From Steinernema hermaphroditum (taxonomy: Eukaryota > Nematoda > Chromadorea > Rhabditida > Steinernematidae): DNA of 64,000 bases. The position numbers and the translations under genes are program-made. Below the pieces are notes generated by a model, which worked only from the letters and a program-made list of their open reading frames with translations, had not been told where the DNA came from and did not search any database. Shown here in pieces: positions 37,250 through 49,705 of the stretch (position 1 is the stretch's first letter; each line of letters begins with the position of its first letter). The stretch spans positions 3,436,012-3,500,011 of the forward strand of contig CM059623.1 of NCBI GenBank assembly GCA_030435675.1, read 5' to 3'.

Positions 37250-37655
37250 AACACCCTACAGTCACGGACAATGAAGACCAAGGCATTTGATCGCCATGGA
37301 ATCTTTGCAGAACTCATGGTCTTCTGCTCATAGTCAAAGATCATACTGGATGCCGAAGTACCATTCGGGGCCGGAACCGTTGGCTTTTGAATCTTCGAAA
37401 CTGAGCACGCACTCACCGTTGGGCAGCTTCTTCTCCGAGTAGACATACTGCTGCGCAGCGATCACCAGATGGCCTCCGTCGACGGAAAATTTCAGCGAGG
37501 GGAGGGTGTAGGCCCGGTCGCAGTCCACTGTGTAGGCGCCGTATTCGTCGCTCCACTCGATCTCGATCGTCCGCGAACTGCTCGAGGTACTTCTTGGGCA
37601 TGCCGACGCATTCTCTGGATCCGATGCCGAATTCTTCGAAGTCGATCTGTTGGAG
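37250..37655 (-). pseudogene. aspartic protease (pepsin/cathepsin D type) C-lobe fragment, decayed
   Basis: The frame at 37590-37334 reads EYGAYTVDCDRAYTLPSL, KFSVDGGHLVIAAQQYVYS and GSGPEWYFGIQ, the second half of the C-terminal lobe of a pepsin-family protease. Just upstream, CVGMPKKYLEQFAD lies in a different frame, so a shift of one base is needed. After GIQ a stop intervenes, and the expected C-terminal FDYEQK occurs in another frame at about 37340. A second, imperfect copy of that C-terminal piece lies at about 37730. No DTG active site is seen. Decay plus partial duplication is the simplest reading; a spliced gene with unusual exons is not fully excluded. Confidence 0.6.
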
Positions 37656-38314
37656 GTGGTGGTAAGTTGCAAGAGTTGAAGACCAGGAGCATTCATCGGA
37701 TCCTTATGGAAACTCATGATCTTATGCTCATAGTCCATTACAGGATCATACAGTTCTCAGTAATGATCTTGACGGCGCAACATTTCCGACCTCTTGACCT
37801 TTCTGAACGTCTTGCACTCTGCCTAGAGATGTCGACTCGGTGAAACTGCGCAATACGAGCCGGATCCTCGGAGCCACTCATTTGGCATCTGTGACTGTGT
37901 CCCATATTTCCATTTCGAAGACCTCTCTGAACCTCTCGTGAACATTTTGCATTCCAACTGCCTATGGTGCCGCAAAGTTATATCGACGAAGTCGGAGAAG
38001 CCGATCTTCTGCAAGAGCTGCCGCGAGGCGCCGAGACGCGCATCAATGCCGCGTAACAGCGCCCGAGAAGATATGATCGCTGATGCGGCTAGTAAGGCTT
38101 CCGGAGGAGTAGAGAGACCTATCTGAGCGTCTTGCATTCTGCCCAGAGATGCCGACTCGGCGAATTTTCGCAATCGGAGCCAGAGCCGCTCCGACTCTGG
38201 CATCTCTGATTGTGTCCCCTATGGTGGCGCAAAATTATATCAGCGATCGATAGGCTTTATTCAAGAATACTGGCAATTTTAGCAAATATGTACACACATT
38301 AAAGCACTCGGGCA

Positions 38315-40548
38315 TCACTTCTCTGGGTGTTTCACTCGCATCTGGCGCGTCTTCAATATTCTGTAGTGCACCTTCTCGAGCTCCGCTTCGTCGACGTCCA
38401 AGTCGATAATCTGCAAAAGGTAGCGTGTGAAAAACCGAATTTTTCAATTTTAAATATAGAGCATTTCAAAAGTGCTTTCCCTTCTTCTTAACGTAACAAC
38501 AACTTCTCAGGTTTATATGTTTCAGATCCTTCAAAAGAAAACAAAGAAAGACAAAAAAAATCAGCACAAAAAGCAAAACGGGCTCGAACCCGCCTCGAAC
38601 GTTTACTAGTCCGTGGTGCTAACCACTATACCACTGCAACGAACTTTCCAGTTAAACCGTGAATCTCCTGCTCGTTTAGTTCAGCGGACAGCATCGGTAG
38701 TTGGAAAGCACTCGATACGGGTTCGAATCCCAGAGGGAGCAGATATATTTCTGATTGTTTTTATCGACTTTTGAACGTTTTCTTTAGATTTTGTTTCGAG
38801 TAAGGCGAAAAAACACCCCTAAATACAGTACCTTTTGAATGATAAAACTCTCTTGGGTGATGCTCGGCGGGAAATTTCTGAGTCTCGTCACGATCGCGTG
38901 CAGATCGGGATACTCCTTGCACTGAGCCGACGTACCAAGGGCGTATCGGAAGAGCACAACGGCTACTTTGAATAGGATTTTCACGCCTATAAACTCGATT
39001 TTAGGATGATTCTCAAGATGGATCTACCTTCACAGAAGAACATGTCCCATATCCGCATTACGGTAGGCCATGGAAGAGTTCGACAGTACACGCACATGAA
39101 CCACTCGACCATGTACAGCACCGGGTCCACGCTGTTCTTTTTCTAAACATGCCCAGAAGATGAGATGTTTCTAAAGGAGATCGGGTCATACCAGATGTCT
39201 GTAGCTAAGTTTAGACTTCTCTTTGAGAAGATGATACAGGATCTCGCCGTCGATCTGGATTTGTTCCTAAAAAGTGGCTCATCTTCTTCGCTGGTCATCG
39301 GTGTGGGATCTACCAAGCCGGCGCTGTAGTATCCCGGAAGATACTTGTGACAAATCTGGACGAAACAGTAGAAAGCGTCCCGGAGGGGCATGTGCATGAG
39401 GAGGACGGCGGCGATGGGCGCCTGGCCCTGACAGTAGCCCTCTTCCGGGTGGAGTACGGTGTACGATTTGAGGAGTTGGAAAAGATCCGATTTTCCATTT
39501 TCGCCGAAGGGACCCGTTCGCGCGAACATTTCATGTTCAGGGAACTGGCGGTTCAGGTCCTTTTTAATCTCTTCGACCCATCGAGGGTCGCCAGGGTGGG
39601 CGTGGACGTACTGTAATGGTCAAGTCCTGCATCAAAGCCCGATACACTTGGGCTTACATCGAAGACATCCTTGTTAGGGCCAACGTCCATATGGTAGGCC
39701 GCTCCACAGAGATGTTTCCACGCCCTGCCTCTCAGCGAAGGGGGGATACCCTTCCTGCACCGATCCCTGATCTTGTCGAACTTGTGCAACATGACGTAGT
39801 TCCAGTTGTCCAGCATGTCGATCCATTTCTTCTCTCTTCGCCTCACGACGGCGACGTCGATGCGGGCCGACGTACCACTGGCCTTGGAGCTCTTCAAGAA
39901 GCCGAACTCGTCCAGCATTCCGGGTTGGTAGAATTCGGAGGGAGCCTCTGAGACATCGCCATCGGCGTCTTTCGCCTCGTGCACCGATGAGTCACCTCCT
40001 GAAATGACTGGATCCTTTGATAAACATGCATTTGCAACGTTCCGCTCTAACCTTTGACCAACTTATTGACATTCTATGGCAGAAGAAAGTCAACATACCT
40101 AAGAAAGGCGCTTTGGAAGGCACAAGAAATCCACTTTAGATAGGCGAAAACATGTCGAAAGAATCTCAGAGAGCATGAAATCAGGCGCCATCTTTAGTGT
40201 TTCAATATTTTAGAAACGTCCCTATTTGAGTCTTGAGTCCCTTATCATGTTTCTGGGTGATCCATGTCCACAGGAATCAAGAAAACTAATGGTTCTGCGG
40301 CTTATTCTGTTCATTTTCACGCGAGAACTGGGATATGGGATACAGTAACCGGCGCGGGAACGGACCCGCCGCGATCACCCTGGGTACCACGCGGGCGATT
40401 ACGGTACTGCCGTTGTCCTTATACTACCGATCGTTTCGAACACATCGAACATACCTTCAGTAGCTGTGGCACTGCCGACATCATCACTTCCATTGCCGAC
40501 GACCTCCGGCGTCGTCGTACGTTCGATCTCCAGCTGCGTTCCGTTCAT
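38315..40548 (-). CDS. tbc-10: TBC-domain Rab GTPase-activating protein, TBC1D10/EPI64 type
   Basis: Stimulates GTP hydrolysis by Rab proteins on membranes; family members act on Rab35 and Rab27. Seven exons (40548-40455, 39998-39658, 39610-39314, 39266-39192, 39142-39028, 38986-38832, 38410-38315) give 390 codons in one frame. The TBC domain begins after [15 protein letters not shown] and shows [20 protein letters not shown], the arginine-finger motif IxxDxxR in [17 protein letters not shown], and the glutamine-finger YxQ in [19 protein letters not shown], so catalysis should be intact. Later stretches [11 protein letters not shown] and [11 protein letters not shown] are typical. A 3' splice site lies 22 bases before the start, and a four-codon upstream frame overlaps the start codon. 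Intron 6 (38831-38411) holds a divergent tRNA-like pair. Confidence 0.94.
38576..38745. repeat. divergent tRNA-like pair in the last intron of the TBC gene
   Basis: Minus half: B box at 38582-38592, A box near 38622-38640. Plus half, 38668-38742, is 75 bases long and has a six-pair acceptor stem (CTGCTC with GAGCAG) and a T loop TTCGAAT, but only three T-stem pairs and no good anticodon stem. It is the most tRNA-like half of any pair in the window. Confidence 0.65.
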
Positions 40549-43500
40549 CTCCTTTCCATGAAAATACCACTGGAAATAGAGTTCTGCTTCAACACCTTGA
40601 TGACCTTATAGGTAGATGTATGCCCACACGACACGAATGAGTCGAATAAATGAATATCAGGTTGTCAGGCAAAGTATAAAGTGCATCGCGACTAAACCAT
40701 TTTTAGAAGGGGACTCCGCAGAACCTCATTATTTCGGATGATTTAAGATGCGACAGGGGCGTTCAGCCGGAAAGGTCTTCGCAAAAAAAAGTTCTGGGAA
40801 ATCCGATAAACAGATGAGATTCAAATTGGAGTGATAGCTTAAGTCACAAATGGTATTTGATATACGGTAGACAAAGAGCATGAAATGAATGGTGGATTGA
40901 GTAGACAGGCTGAAAACGTGTCAGGCAGACAGTATATTTACTATGTTCAAAACATGGATTTATCGGGCGGTCTAGACAATATTTTCAGAGGTAATTAAAG
41001 CTACACTTCACCATACATGATTCACCTAATAAGTGGAAGCTATTCACCACGATTGGAGACTTAAGTATGATTCGTAGGATCGAGAACTCTTCATATCAAC
41101 GACTCCAAACATCTCAGTGTAATTTGATAGGTTGAAAGACAGGTTTGACATAGGTTGCACGCTGATCAGAGCCTGAAGGTACTCGTAATTAAAACGGCCC
41201 CTGTAAGGTTTTCAAACGGGTCGAGGCTGCTTCTAGGGTTGGTATTTGACATGAGTTGACCACTGGAGAGAGCCTAAAAGTCATGGTTGGCATTCAATCC
41301 AGAAAGAGTGGAGTCATCGAGTGACTCGAAGTCGAACCCTAGTTGGGATGGGAGCGGCTTTTTCGACTCAACCCGACTTGACTCGAATACTGGCTGTCTG
41401 GCTGCTTCCAAATCGACTTAAATGAAACGTTTTTAGATCAGTTGAAATTCGAGAATAAGGAAGCTGGAAGGGACGCCTCTGGATGGTTGCATTGGAAAAG
41501 TGCAAATCTCAAGAATCATGAGGACCAACTCGCACTGTTTTTGCAAACAATCAAGACAGCTAAAGATAAGGTCAAAAGCCTAATCGAAGTGCATTATTTA
41601 GCCCGACAGCACATCATCCAAACGGCCCATTAGAGGGTCATAAAGATGGGCTGAATAGGAACGCGGAAATGCAAAGATGGCTTAAAGGACAAGTGGAAGA
41701 TGGATGCAAGGGAGAACCGTGGAAAAGTGCAAATGCACCTCTCGCGTAGAACGGAATGCACGGTGTTAAGTAACAAGTGTTCACCGAACGTTGCGTGTGG
41801 GCGTGCCCTTCCTTTTCTAAAGTCATCATTTCAGATGGATTAAGATGAATGCGATTTGCGCATTCGGCTGGAAAGTTCGTCCTTTGGAGGAACCTTTTCA
41901 GTCAAAGCCAATTGAAAGTACCACGAAAATACGTTCAGACTTCATTATAAAGGCGCTTTTACACACGTTCATCTTCTTCTGGCTTCATCAACAGAGCGGC
42001 CCCATCAGTGTGCGTCGGGAAGGCGAAGAATCCTGTCGCCACCTTTTGCTTTGCAATACCGTTTGTTTTCCAACTCTACTTACAAGGGATCCTTACAAAG
42101 TGTCCCGCGCCGATTGAAATGAAATTTGCACAGTATGATAGAAAAAAAACCCCCAGAATATTATGTGCGTACTAGAATAGAGGGTATTAGAGTACCTAAG
42201 CGAGGTCAGAAAGTTTAGGTTATCGCCATATGGGTCCTGCCACGACTTCCCTGGGGAGTAAGCGTACTCATCGCGCTCGATATTACGAACCGATTCGGTA
42301 GCTTTGGACAACTTTGGGTTTTCGGCGTCAGACGTTGGAAGAACGACGTGGAATGAAAAAAGATTCAAAACAGTGAAGTCCGCTTTCAAAACTATGAAGT
42401 CTGAATGTATGACGGGGAAGCTCCCGGGAGGCACCTTCCTCAGCGATTCCTCACAATGTTTTCCCTCAGCGACACGATCATACTCTCTGGAAGCATGTTG
42501 CATGTGAATTACAATGCCTGCTTTTCCATCTCATGACAAACGGAATGGAAAACTCTCGCCGCTAACTCCCTGAATTGCAGTAGTGACACGATTCCCCGCC
42601 GGCGTCGAATCGACCGATTTAAAAAATCAAATAAGTTCGCAATTGGCCACACAGACACTTGAAATAAAACGGTTCACTGCCACTGTGCGTTCGAGACCGA
42701 TAGACCACCGATTGTCTACCGGGTTCGACCGGAATAAAAACGATTCTGTGAGCGCTAATCTAGCCACCCACAGGTCATGGTGTCTCTAACAAACACTTTG
42801 GTGTCTCCTGTTTACAAGTTTTAGACTAACTTCAGAGTGCCAATCTTGCCGTCTGTGGGGAAATTAGGCTGTTAGTGCCAAGAGGGTGTGAATTCCGCTT
42901 TTATTTATTTTTAGTACACAAGATCGGCCACGGTGCGCAATATCAGTTGAAACGGAATGGAATACTCCCAAGGGTCCCTACCGATTCAAAGCAACACCAA
43001 ATCGTCATTGTCATAGAAGCTTAAAACCCTCGAATGTTGAGTAGTAGAAGAAACAACAGCCCAGATAGGCCGGGCCTAAGAACGAATCCCTTCCGAAGCA
43101 GATGTTTACGGAAACTAGCTCCTTCACTTCCACTACAGAATCGAAGGGGAAAAAAACAACGGGAAGTCGTGACTTGTCTGAGTCGGTCTTACTTAAGTAT
43201 CTCATCTCATTTCCTTTCCAAACAACGCTTTTTTCTCTACATCAAACTCCAGACTCCACATCGCAAATATGCAAATCCCGTATTAGTTACGCATCGGCGA
43301 CAAATTCAAAAATTATGTATGAGACACATGTTTTCCACGCCTCACTGCGCAAGTCTACTTCCTGATCCTGTGGATATTAAATTCTGCGAAGCGACTCAAA
43401 TAGGAGAGAAACAGAGAAAGGCCCACTCGAATTAATGATGTTTACCAGAAAAGGGGCCGATGCGTCACGAGTCATGTGGCACAAGGAGCCACGCAGAATC

Positions 43501-43819
43501 GAATTTCTTATGTGGAAGAGGGTGCTGTCGTTGAGGGCATTTATTGGACAAAGAGTGAAGGGCATTTTAGTTGCGGGACAAGAAAAGGGCAATAAAGTGC
43601 TTCCTTTTGTGGAAGTCAAACTTTGGAAATGGTTAGAAGACTGCTGAGAGGATTGGCTAGTGTCAGCACACTTGAGCCAAAACGACTCATTTCTTGCCAG
43701 TTTCACTTGATCCAGATTAACCATGAATCGATTCGAAATGGGTAGATTCGGATGGTAGCCCTAAGTGAAATATACAGGTTGTCCCAAAAAGGGCACTTTA
43801 TAATTCACTTTATAATTAT

Positions 43820-43962
43820 AATAAGTCCAAAAGTCATTTTCGAGGACATTCAACCGTGAGACCGGTCGAAAGTGAAGAATGCATTCGAAAGACAACAAAA
43901 ATCGACCGATCTCACGATTGAATGTCCTCGGAAATGTTTCTACCGACTTTTCAGACCTCTAT
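43820..43962. mobile_element. palindromic MITE-like element
   Basis: The left arm (AAGTC, then CGAGGACATTCAACCGTGAG, CGGTCGA) returns on the right as TCGACCGATCTCACG, then TTGAATGTCCTCGG and GACTT. The two arms of roughly 50 bases are imperfect inverted complements around a short centre. There is no coding capacity. Just upstream, near 43772, lies CAGGTTGTCCCAAAAAG, which resembles a mariner-type terminal sequence. Confidence 0.5.
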
Positions 43963-44894
43963 CTCTTCTCAAGCTAGTACTCTGCTAGACAGTTCGCTGT
44001 CTCTGTGGGACACTACCAGTTCAAGCGTTGCCGCAGGCCAAGGGCATTTTGCTACCGTCAGGGTGTTCGTGGCGGGACCAATCGGCCGATCTGCTAACAC
44101 TTGCAGACACTCACAGCTCAGTCGTTCACCAGTAGTGACCTATGACCGCAATGGTTATTGCACTTAAAAAGTTGATGTTGTTTATTTATTAGATATGAAT
44201 AGGTCGATTTGATGATTACTGTATTTAAAAGCCATCAAAGTACTTAGGTACAAACGTATACTAGCACCATGGTGAAGTCCAAAGAACATCATATGCACTT
44301 GTTTTAAAGTTGAACTTTTGAAACAGGAGCGGACTATCAACAAAAAATTTCATCCAAAAATAAAGCCACTTAGAAGGGCACTTATCAAGTGAACACAAAA
44401 CATTCCATTGAATGGTAACATAAACAAAGTGACACAAAAAAGGCCCAAGAATAAGCTTCTGGCGTGAAAACAACATCCACAACAATAGATCCTAAAGATG
44501 TTTGTCAGTTGGATCAGAGACCAAACTATTGAAATCGTAGAAATGGAAAAATAGTATACTAGTAGATACTTAATAAAGATCGCTGAACCATGTGGAACGT
44601 ATAAATCACCACAGTTTGAGTGTTTAATACTTTCCACCTCTCCAAATTCGTGAACTGGCCTCCAGCCCAGAAAAGTTGAGCCTTGAGTCCATCGTGAATG
44701 AGGATGTAGGTCGTGTCTGAAGTGCAACTTCTAGAGAAGAGATTGCTTATAAACTCTCAGTTTTCATATTCGTCGCGGATGAAGACAAGTTTCCTCCAAA
44801 TAAGACAAGGACTGAAATGCCGAGCCTCTGAGAAAGCGGCGATTTAATCGACATCTGACACTTGCAAATGTTCCAGTCGGACACAGGGCAACCC

Positions 44895-45283
44895 TAATCC
44901 TACCATTTATCATAGTGCCTGTATAAAAAAGTCCGATACTGAGCGCTACCATGACAAATACTGGAGCTTCATGAATATGGAACGAATGTGAAGCCAGTCT
45001 TTAGGCACTTATCTGAGCGGGACACCACTCGTGGTGCAACATAGACCATACTGAAAGGGGTTACTGTGTCTTCGTGGATGACACAGATCCCCTGACTAAA
45101 CACCTAGTCATCGTACGCTCTGAAAATCTGTCATCGCGACGTCGGATTATCGAGGGATCCATGGCGCGCTGGATGTGTCACAATCCGTCTATCTACTGGG
45201 AATCTCTTGCTGGATTTTGAGAGATTTTTGACGTCACAGGTTAAGACTCTTTTAACCTTAGTGTGGATCAAAAAAAAACAAAA
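44895..45283 (+). repeat. direct repeat, left copy (about 390 bases)
   Basis: Begins TAATCCTACCATTTATCATA and ends GTGTGGAT before an A-run. It agrees almost base for base with 47028-47413, about 2.13 kb away in the same orientation. The pair could be LTRs of a small element or a segmental duplication; see the finding. Confidence 0.75.
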
Positions 45284-47027
45284 AAATCTAGCACAACCTA
45301 AATATGTAAAATAATCAAGTTGTGGAGGAAATTCCAAGACATCAATAACCAACTTATGCCCCATGCCACCACAGCTATAAATGGGAGTTCCAGTTCATTC
45401 TTGAGTTCTTTGAAAAGGACTTTGGATAGAAGATTGAATAGAATAGAAAACGTTTAGGGGTGTAAACAATTCAATACAGAGGCGGCCAAAAAGGGGAAGC
45501 CCCTGGGGCGAAAACAACCATAAAATGTGACAATTAAGACTAAAGTTCTTCACTTGATTAAGGCCGGAAAGTGATAATCTTTGATGAACTGATTACATGA
45601 CTTACGTATTGATGAAGTTGTTTGTGAAGTACGTCTTCATTTGCGAAAAGGAAAAGCCAACTGAGACGGGCAGAGAGCGGCGATTAGGAACCACCAAAGC
45701 GATTAGGAATGACATTGAAGATAGCATCTTATAACCACATGTCGGTCTAGAGAAAAACCTCTAACTCTCTGTCTTTTTGTGGCCAGACGTACCATATGGA
45801 GCCCATATGATAATCAAACTTTGAGCAATTAGATTTAGAACTGCGTTGATTTTGATCCAGCCGATGGAGTCCGAAATCCAAACGAGTCGGACTCGTCGGC
45901 ATCTCGCTAAAGAATAGACAATGCACTACTAGAGTAATCAAATGCAACACTAAAGAAGAAAAACGGATGACCCCTTGGGGACAGAAACATCTTGTGCATC
46001 TCTTCTGGTGCCTTGAGATATGGAAGACCAAAGACGAGCGTCTCTAGAGGAACTCAGGGGAACAGGGCCACGTCAGCGATTCCGATGAGTCCGAAATTTT
46101 ATGTAAAATTGATGTTTTGCTAAAGCAAAAAATCCACAGACTGCTTGGAAGATACGCCTTATGGACAGAACAGCCATAGATGGGATGAAATAGACCATTA
46201 TAAGGATCTCTACACTGACCGTCTACTTGAATTAAACACCCTTTTCGGAAGCCAGCCAGTTTGATAGATGACATATAGAAAGAAAGGGCAGACAGAATCC
46301 AAAGATACATCGTCCATCAGTGTTTGCTAGATGGAGAAACCCAGAAATGGATGTCGAAAGGACAAAAGAAGAGATAACTTCTCACAACACGATTAAGATA
46401 TCTGTGATAACATCTGATCCGACATGACGACTCATACAAGATCGGCCAATCCGTTCCCTGACCTCGGAACATATGGCGGCGAAGAAAAAAGAATATGCAT
46501 ACAACTATATCAATCCAACGGGGCAGAAGGATAAATAAATCGTGAAAGTGTCAGAATTCGAAACACGGTCAACCGAAGCACGATGAGTTCGTGTGGGATG
46601 AAACTACGAAGCATCATGTTGTGAGCTTTTGCTAATCATATCAGGATTGGGAAATTGAAAATGAGCGATTAGGAAGGGAGTCGAACAAGGACTCGAAAAG
46701 GACTGGCAGCCAATACAAATCAACCAAGCACAGGCATCTTGCAAGATGTTGGCAAAGTTAACTGCAATCCTTTAGCTGTTCATATGGTTGGCTGTGCGTA
46801 TAAGCCGACGGGATTTTGGGGCTATCGCTCACTAATACTACTTAGCTCAATGCGAGGAACCTTTCGGAATAGACAATCGTCAAATTTTTGGTAACATTTC
46901 AGATTTTTCTGTTTCCTCTCAAATATGAAATCCACCTACCAAGATAACCTTCTGAAGTTGTTTAGTTTCAAGTGATCTAGTGAACATTGAGCGATACACT
47001 TGGAAGTGTTCCGACACAAAACATCCA

Positions 47028-47413
47028 TAATCCTACCATTTATCATAGTGCCTGTATAAAAAAGTCCGATACTGAGCGCTGCCATGACAAATACTGGAGC
47101 TTCATGAATATGGAACGAATGTGAAGCCAGTCTTTAGGCACTTTTCTGAGGGGGACACCACTCGTGGTGCAACATAGACTACACTGAAAGGGGTTACTGT
47201 GTCTTCGTGGATGACACAGATCCCCTGACTAAACAGCTAGTCATCGTACGCTCTGAAAATCTGTCATCGCGACGTCGGATTATCGAGGGATCCATGGCGC
47301 GCTGGATGTGTCACAATCCGTCTATCTACTGGGAATCTCTTGCCCGATTTTGAGATATTTTTGACGTCACATGATAAGTCCCTTTTATCTTTAGTGTGGA
47401 TGAAAAAAAACGA
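47028..47413 (+). repeat. direct repeat, right copy (about 390 bases)
   Basis: Differs from the left copy by scattered substitutions and a small deletion near the 3' end (TTTTGAGATATTTTTGACGT). The 1.74 kb between the copies has no open frame resembling reverse transcriptase, integrase, gag or transposase. Confidence 0.75.
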
Positions 47414-49705
47414 CAAAAAATTCGCAATTTTGTAAAATTAGAATCAAATCGTAAAATCAGAAAAAGTCCAAGTTTTTTGAGAAGATATACTGGCTTTTAG
47501 AGGAAGACGAAAAGTCATGCATTTTAAAGAAGGAGTCAGAGTCGCAAACACATCGCCGGAAGTGACTCAATTCCGAAGGGAGCGACTCTGGTGGAGACGT
47601 GAAATCGAGTGAGCGTCGCGTGGTGAGGAGAGAATCTCTCGAAAACAAAATCGACCAAATTCCGAAGCGATGAACAAGTAGGTGTAAAGGACCCCAATTA
47701 GTGGGCAAACATCAATCGATTAGTGGGGAACTGGAAAAGAATGGGAGATGTTGGTTTTCATAGAGACATTCACGGTCTCCGTCAAGGTGATTGAAAACCC
47801 GAAACCAGTGAAACATTCTTCCCTTAAATTTCATCCTATTTTGCAGCTGTTCACACAAGTGTCTCCAGCCGGCTGGCTTCTGGAATCGCAAAACAAACAT
47901 TGTTGTCGTCTGCAAACATTTCTCTGCGAGTTTTCTGTCTCATTTGCAATGGATTTCGGGGAAAGGATTGGTCGGTTTTTCGTTTTAAAGCCTTCTAATT
48001 CGAAACAGGCACTGCCAGATAGAAGATTACGGTATTTTTTATATCGATATAGACAAGAGAGTGGGTGACAAGCAAGGCAGAACTGCAAAAAGGCAACAAA
48101 ACAACTTCTAAGTAAACGGAAGGAGGAGTCATCGATACACTAAGAAAAGGATTAGTAAAAAGAGGGAAACAACGTCGTTTTACTGCACCAAAACAAGGAT
48201 ACTTTGCAGAAACGACACAGTTCACAACAGAAATAGGATCCCAGATGTCCATCTGCCAGCACCAGTAATGGAAATGCGACAGAAAAACAGCCCTCATTTC
48301 CGGGTCGTTTCAGTTTAGGACCCTTTTTGGGCAAATTGGGTCTTGAAACTACTGGGATTGTAAACAAACCCATCATTTTCCCCACTTTAAAATTGGAACA
48401 GCCGCTCTTCAGTCTAAATTGTGACTCAGAGACATCTATTTCAGTCTACTTTTGCATATTTCCGTCTAGTTTCGCGTGCAAAAACAGGTTTGATCGATGG
48501 CGCATGGGTAGGTTTGTGACAAAACTGTCACCAACTTGATGTGTACAAGGATCAGTCGGCTAATCAATCGATATCTGTGGACAAAAAGTCAAAATTTCGC
48601 GATGAGTCTAGTAAATGACATAATCTGAGCATCATTTTCAAGTGATACGGATTGAAATCAGGGCCAATTAAGGGAAAATACGATCAAAACACGCACGGAA
48701 TGTATTGGTGTTGTATAGCGGCTGATGGACGGCGCCCGAGCGGAATGAGCACAAACGCCTGCAGGAAGATAAATTATTGCGGAGAAGGAACGCTCCTTGT
48801 TCCGTCCATCCTTACGGCTGGTGCGGCTGACAGAGAGAGCGGCGCCGGCTGCGAAAGATTAGATAAACAAGGCGGCCGAACCACAGAAACAAACTGCAGC
48901 GTTTGGGAATTAGGAGTGGGTTCCGCAGGGAGCTTTCGAAATTCGAATTTTGATGACTGACGCCGAGCAAGAGGCGGAGACGTCTCTGCTGCAAAATGGA
49001 TCAACGTCGGAGATTTTCGCTGGTGTGCGCTTGTTGCAAATGTTTTGTGTCGCGTCTGATTACTTGCGTCTCGCATATCGTAGCTGGGCGCGTGCACAGC
49101 TCAAGAACTGTCTGTCTGCAAGTTGTCCGACGCGCATTTGTGTTCTGGTTCATTCGGAAAACGGTCGGTTGACTGCTCTAGTTTGTTCAGGAAACGACCG
49201 CAAATTTCAAGCGCTTTTTCATTGTTTTATTGAATATGAGTACGCGACAATTTCTGCTGAATTTCAGACTGATCTGACATCATTTTTCTTTGTGTTGATT
49301 CAAGAAGCGGCCGCCAAATTGTGCGAATTCGTACCGCAGTTTTTACCTTTTGATCATACAACAATTTCCGCTGAATTTGAGGATTGTTTATGTTAACTTT
49401 TAGGGAATGTGCAGCTGAATGATGGGTTGGAATGCATTGTTGACCGCCAGCTGACCGTTAGATGAACAAGAGCCTTGGTTTACTATCGCAAAATTCTCCA
49501 CCTACGATTAGCTATATTCATTGGCATATATTCATTCAAGATAAAATCTCACCGCAGCCTCCCGTTAGTACAGCCAGTGGATTTAGTCAGTGGACATTAC
49601 GCGTTGCAGTCGCCTTGATGGGAATCCGTTTTCTCGCGCCGTGATTGCATTGCACCGTATTCATTAAAACAAACGACTAATTGCGCCTTTTCGCATTTCA
49701 GAACG

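Larger units (their letters stand above)
40549..49705. other. 9.2-kb stretch without a supported gene
   Basis: No open frame here has a recognisable domain or an exon chain. It contains a palindromic element at 43.82-43.96 kb, a direct-repeat pair at 44.9 and 47.0 kb, and short repeats with GAGTC/GACTC motifs near 41.3 and 47.5 kb. A 148-codon open frame at 48950-49396 lies upstream of rpn-13 but is not convincing as a gene. Confidence 0.45.

Noticed and set aside
38668..38742. Possible functional tRNA gene (75 bases, six-pair acceptor stem)
   Set aside because: T stem has only three pairs and the anticodon stem does not form; it is one half of a repeated divergent pair. Kept as a repeat.
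48950..49396. 148-codon open frame upstream of rpn-13 with a repeated TISAEF motif
   Set aside because: No recognisable domain, no splice or start context, and the repeated motif follows from a short DNA repeat (GAATTTCAG/GAATTTGAG). It lies where the rpn-13 promoter should be. I could not support it as a gene.
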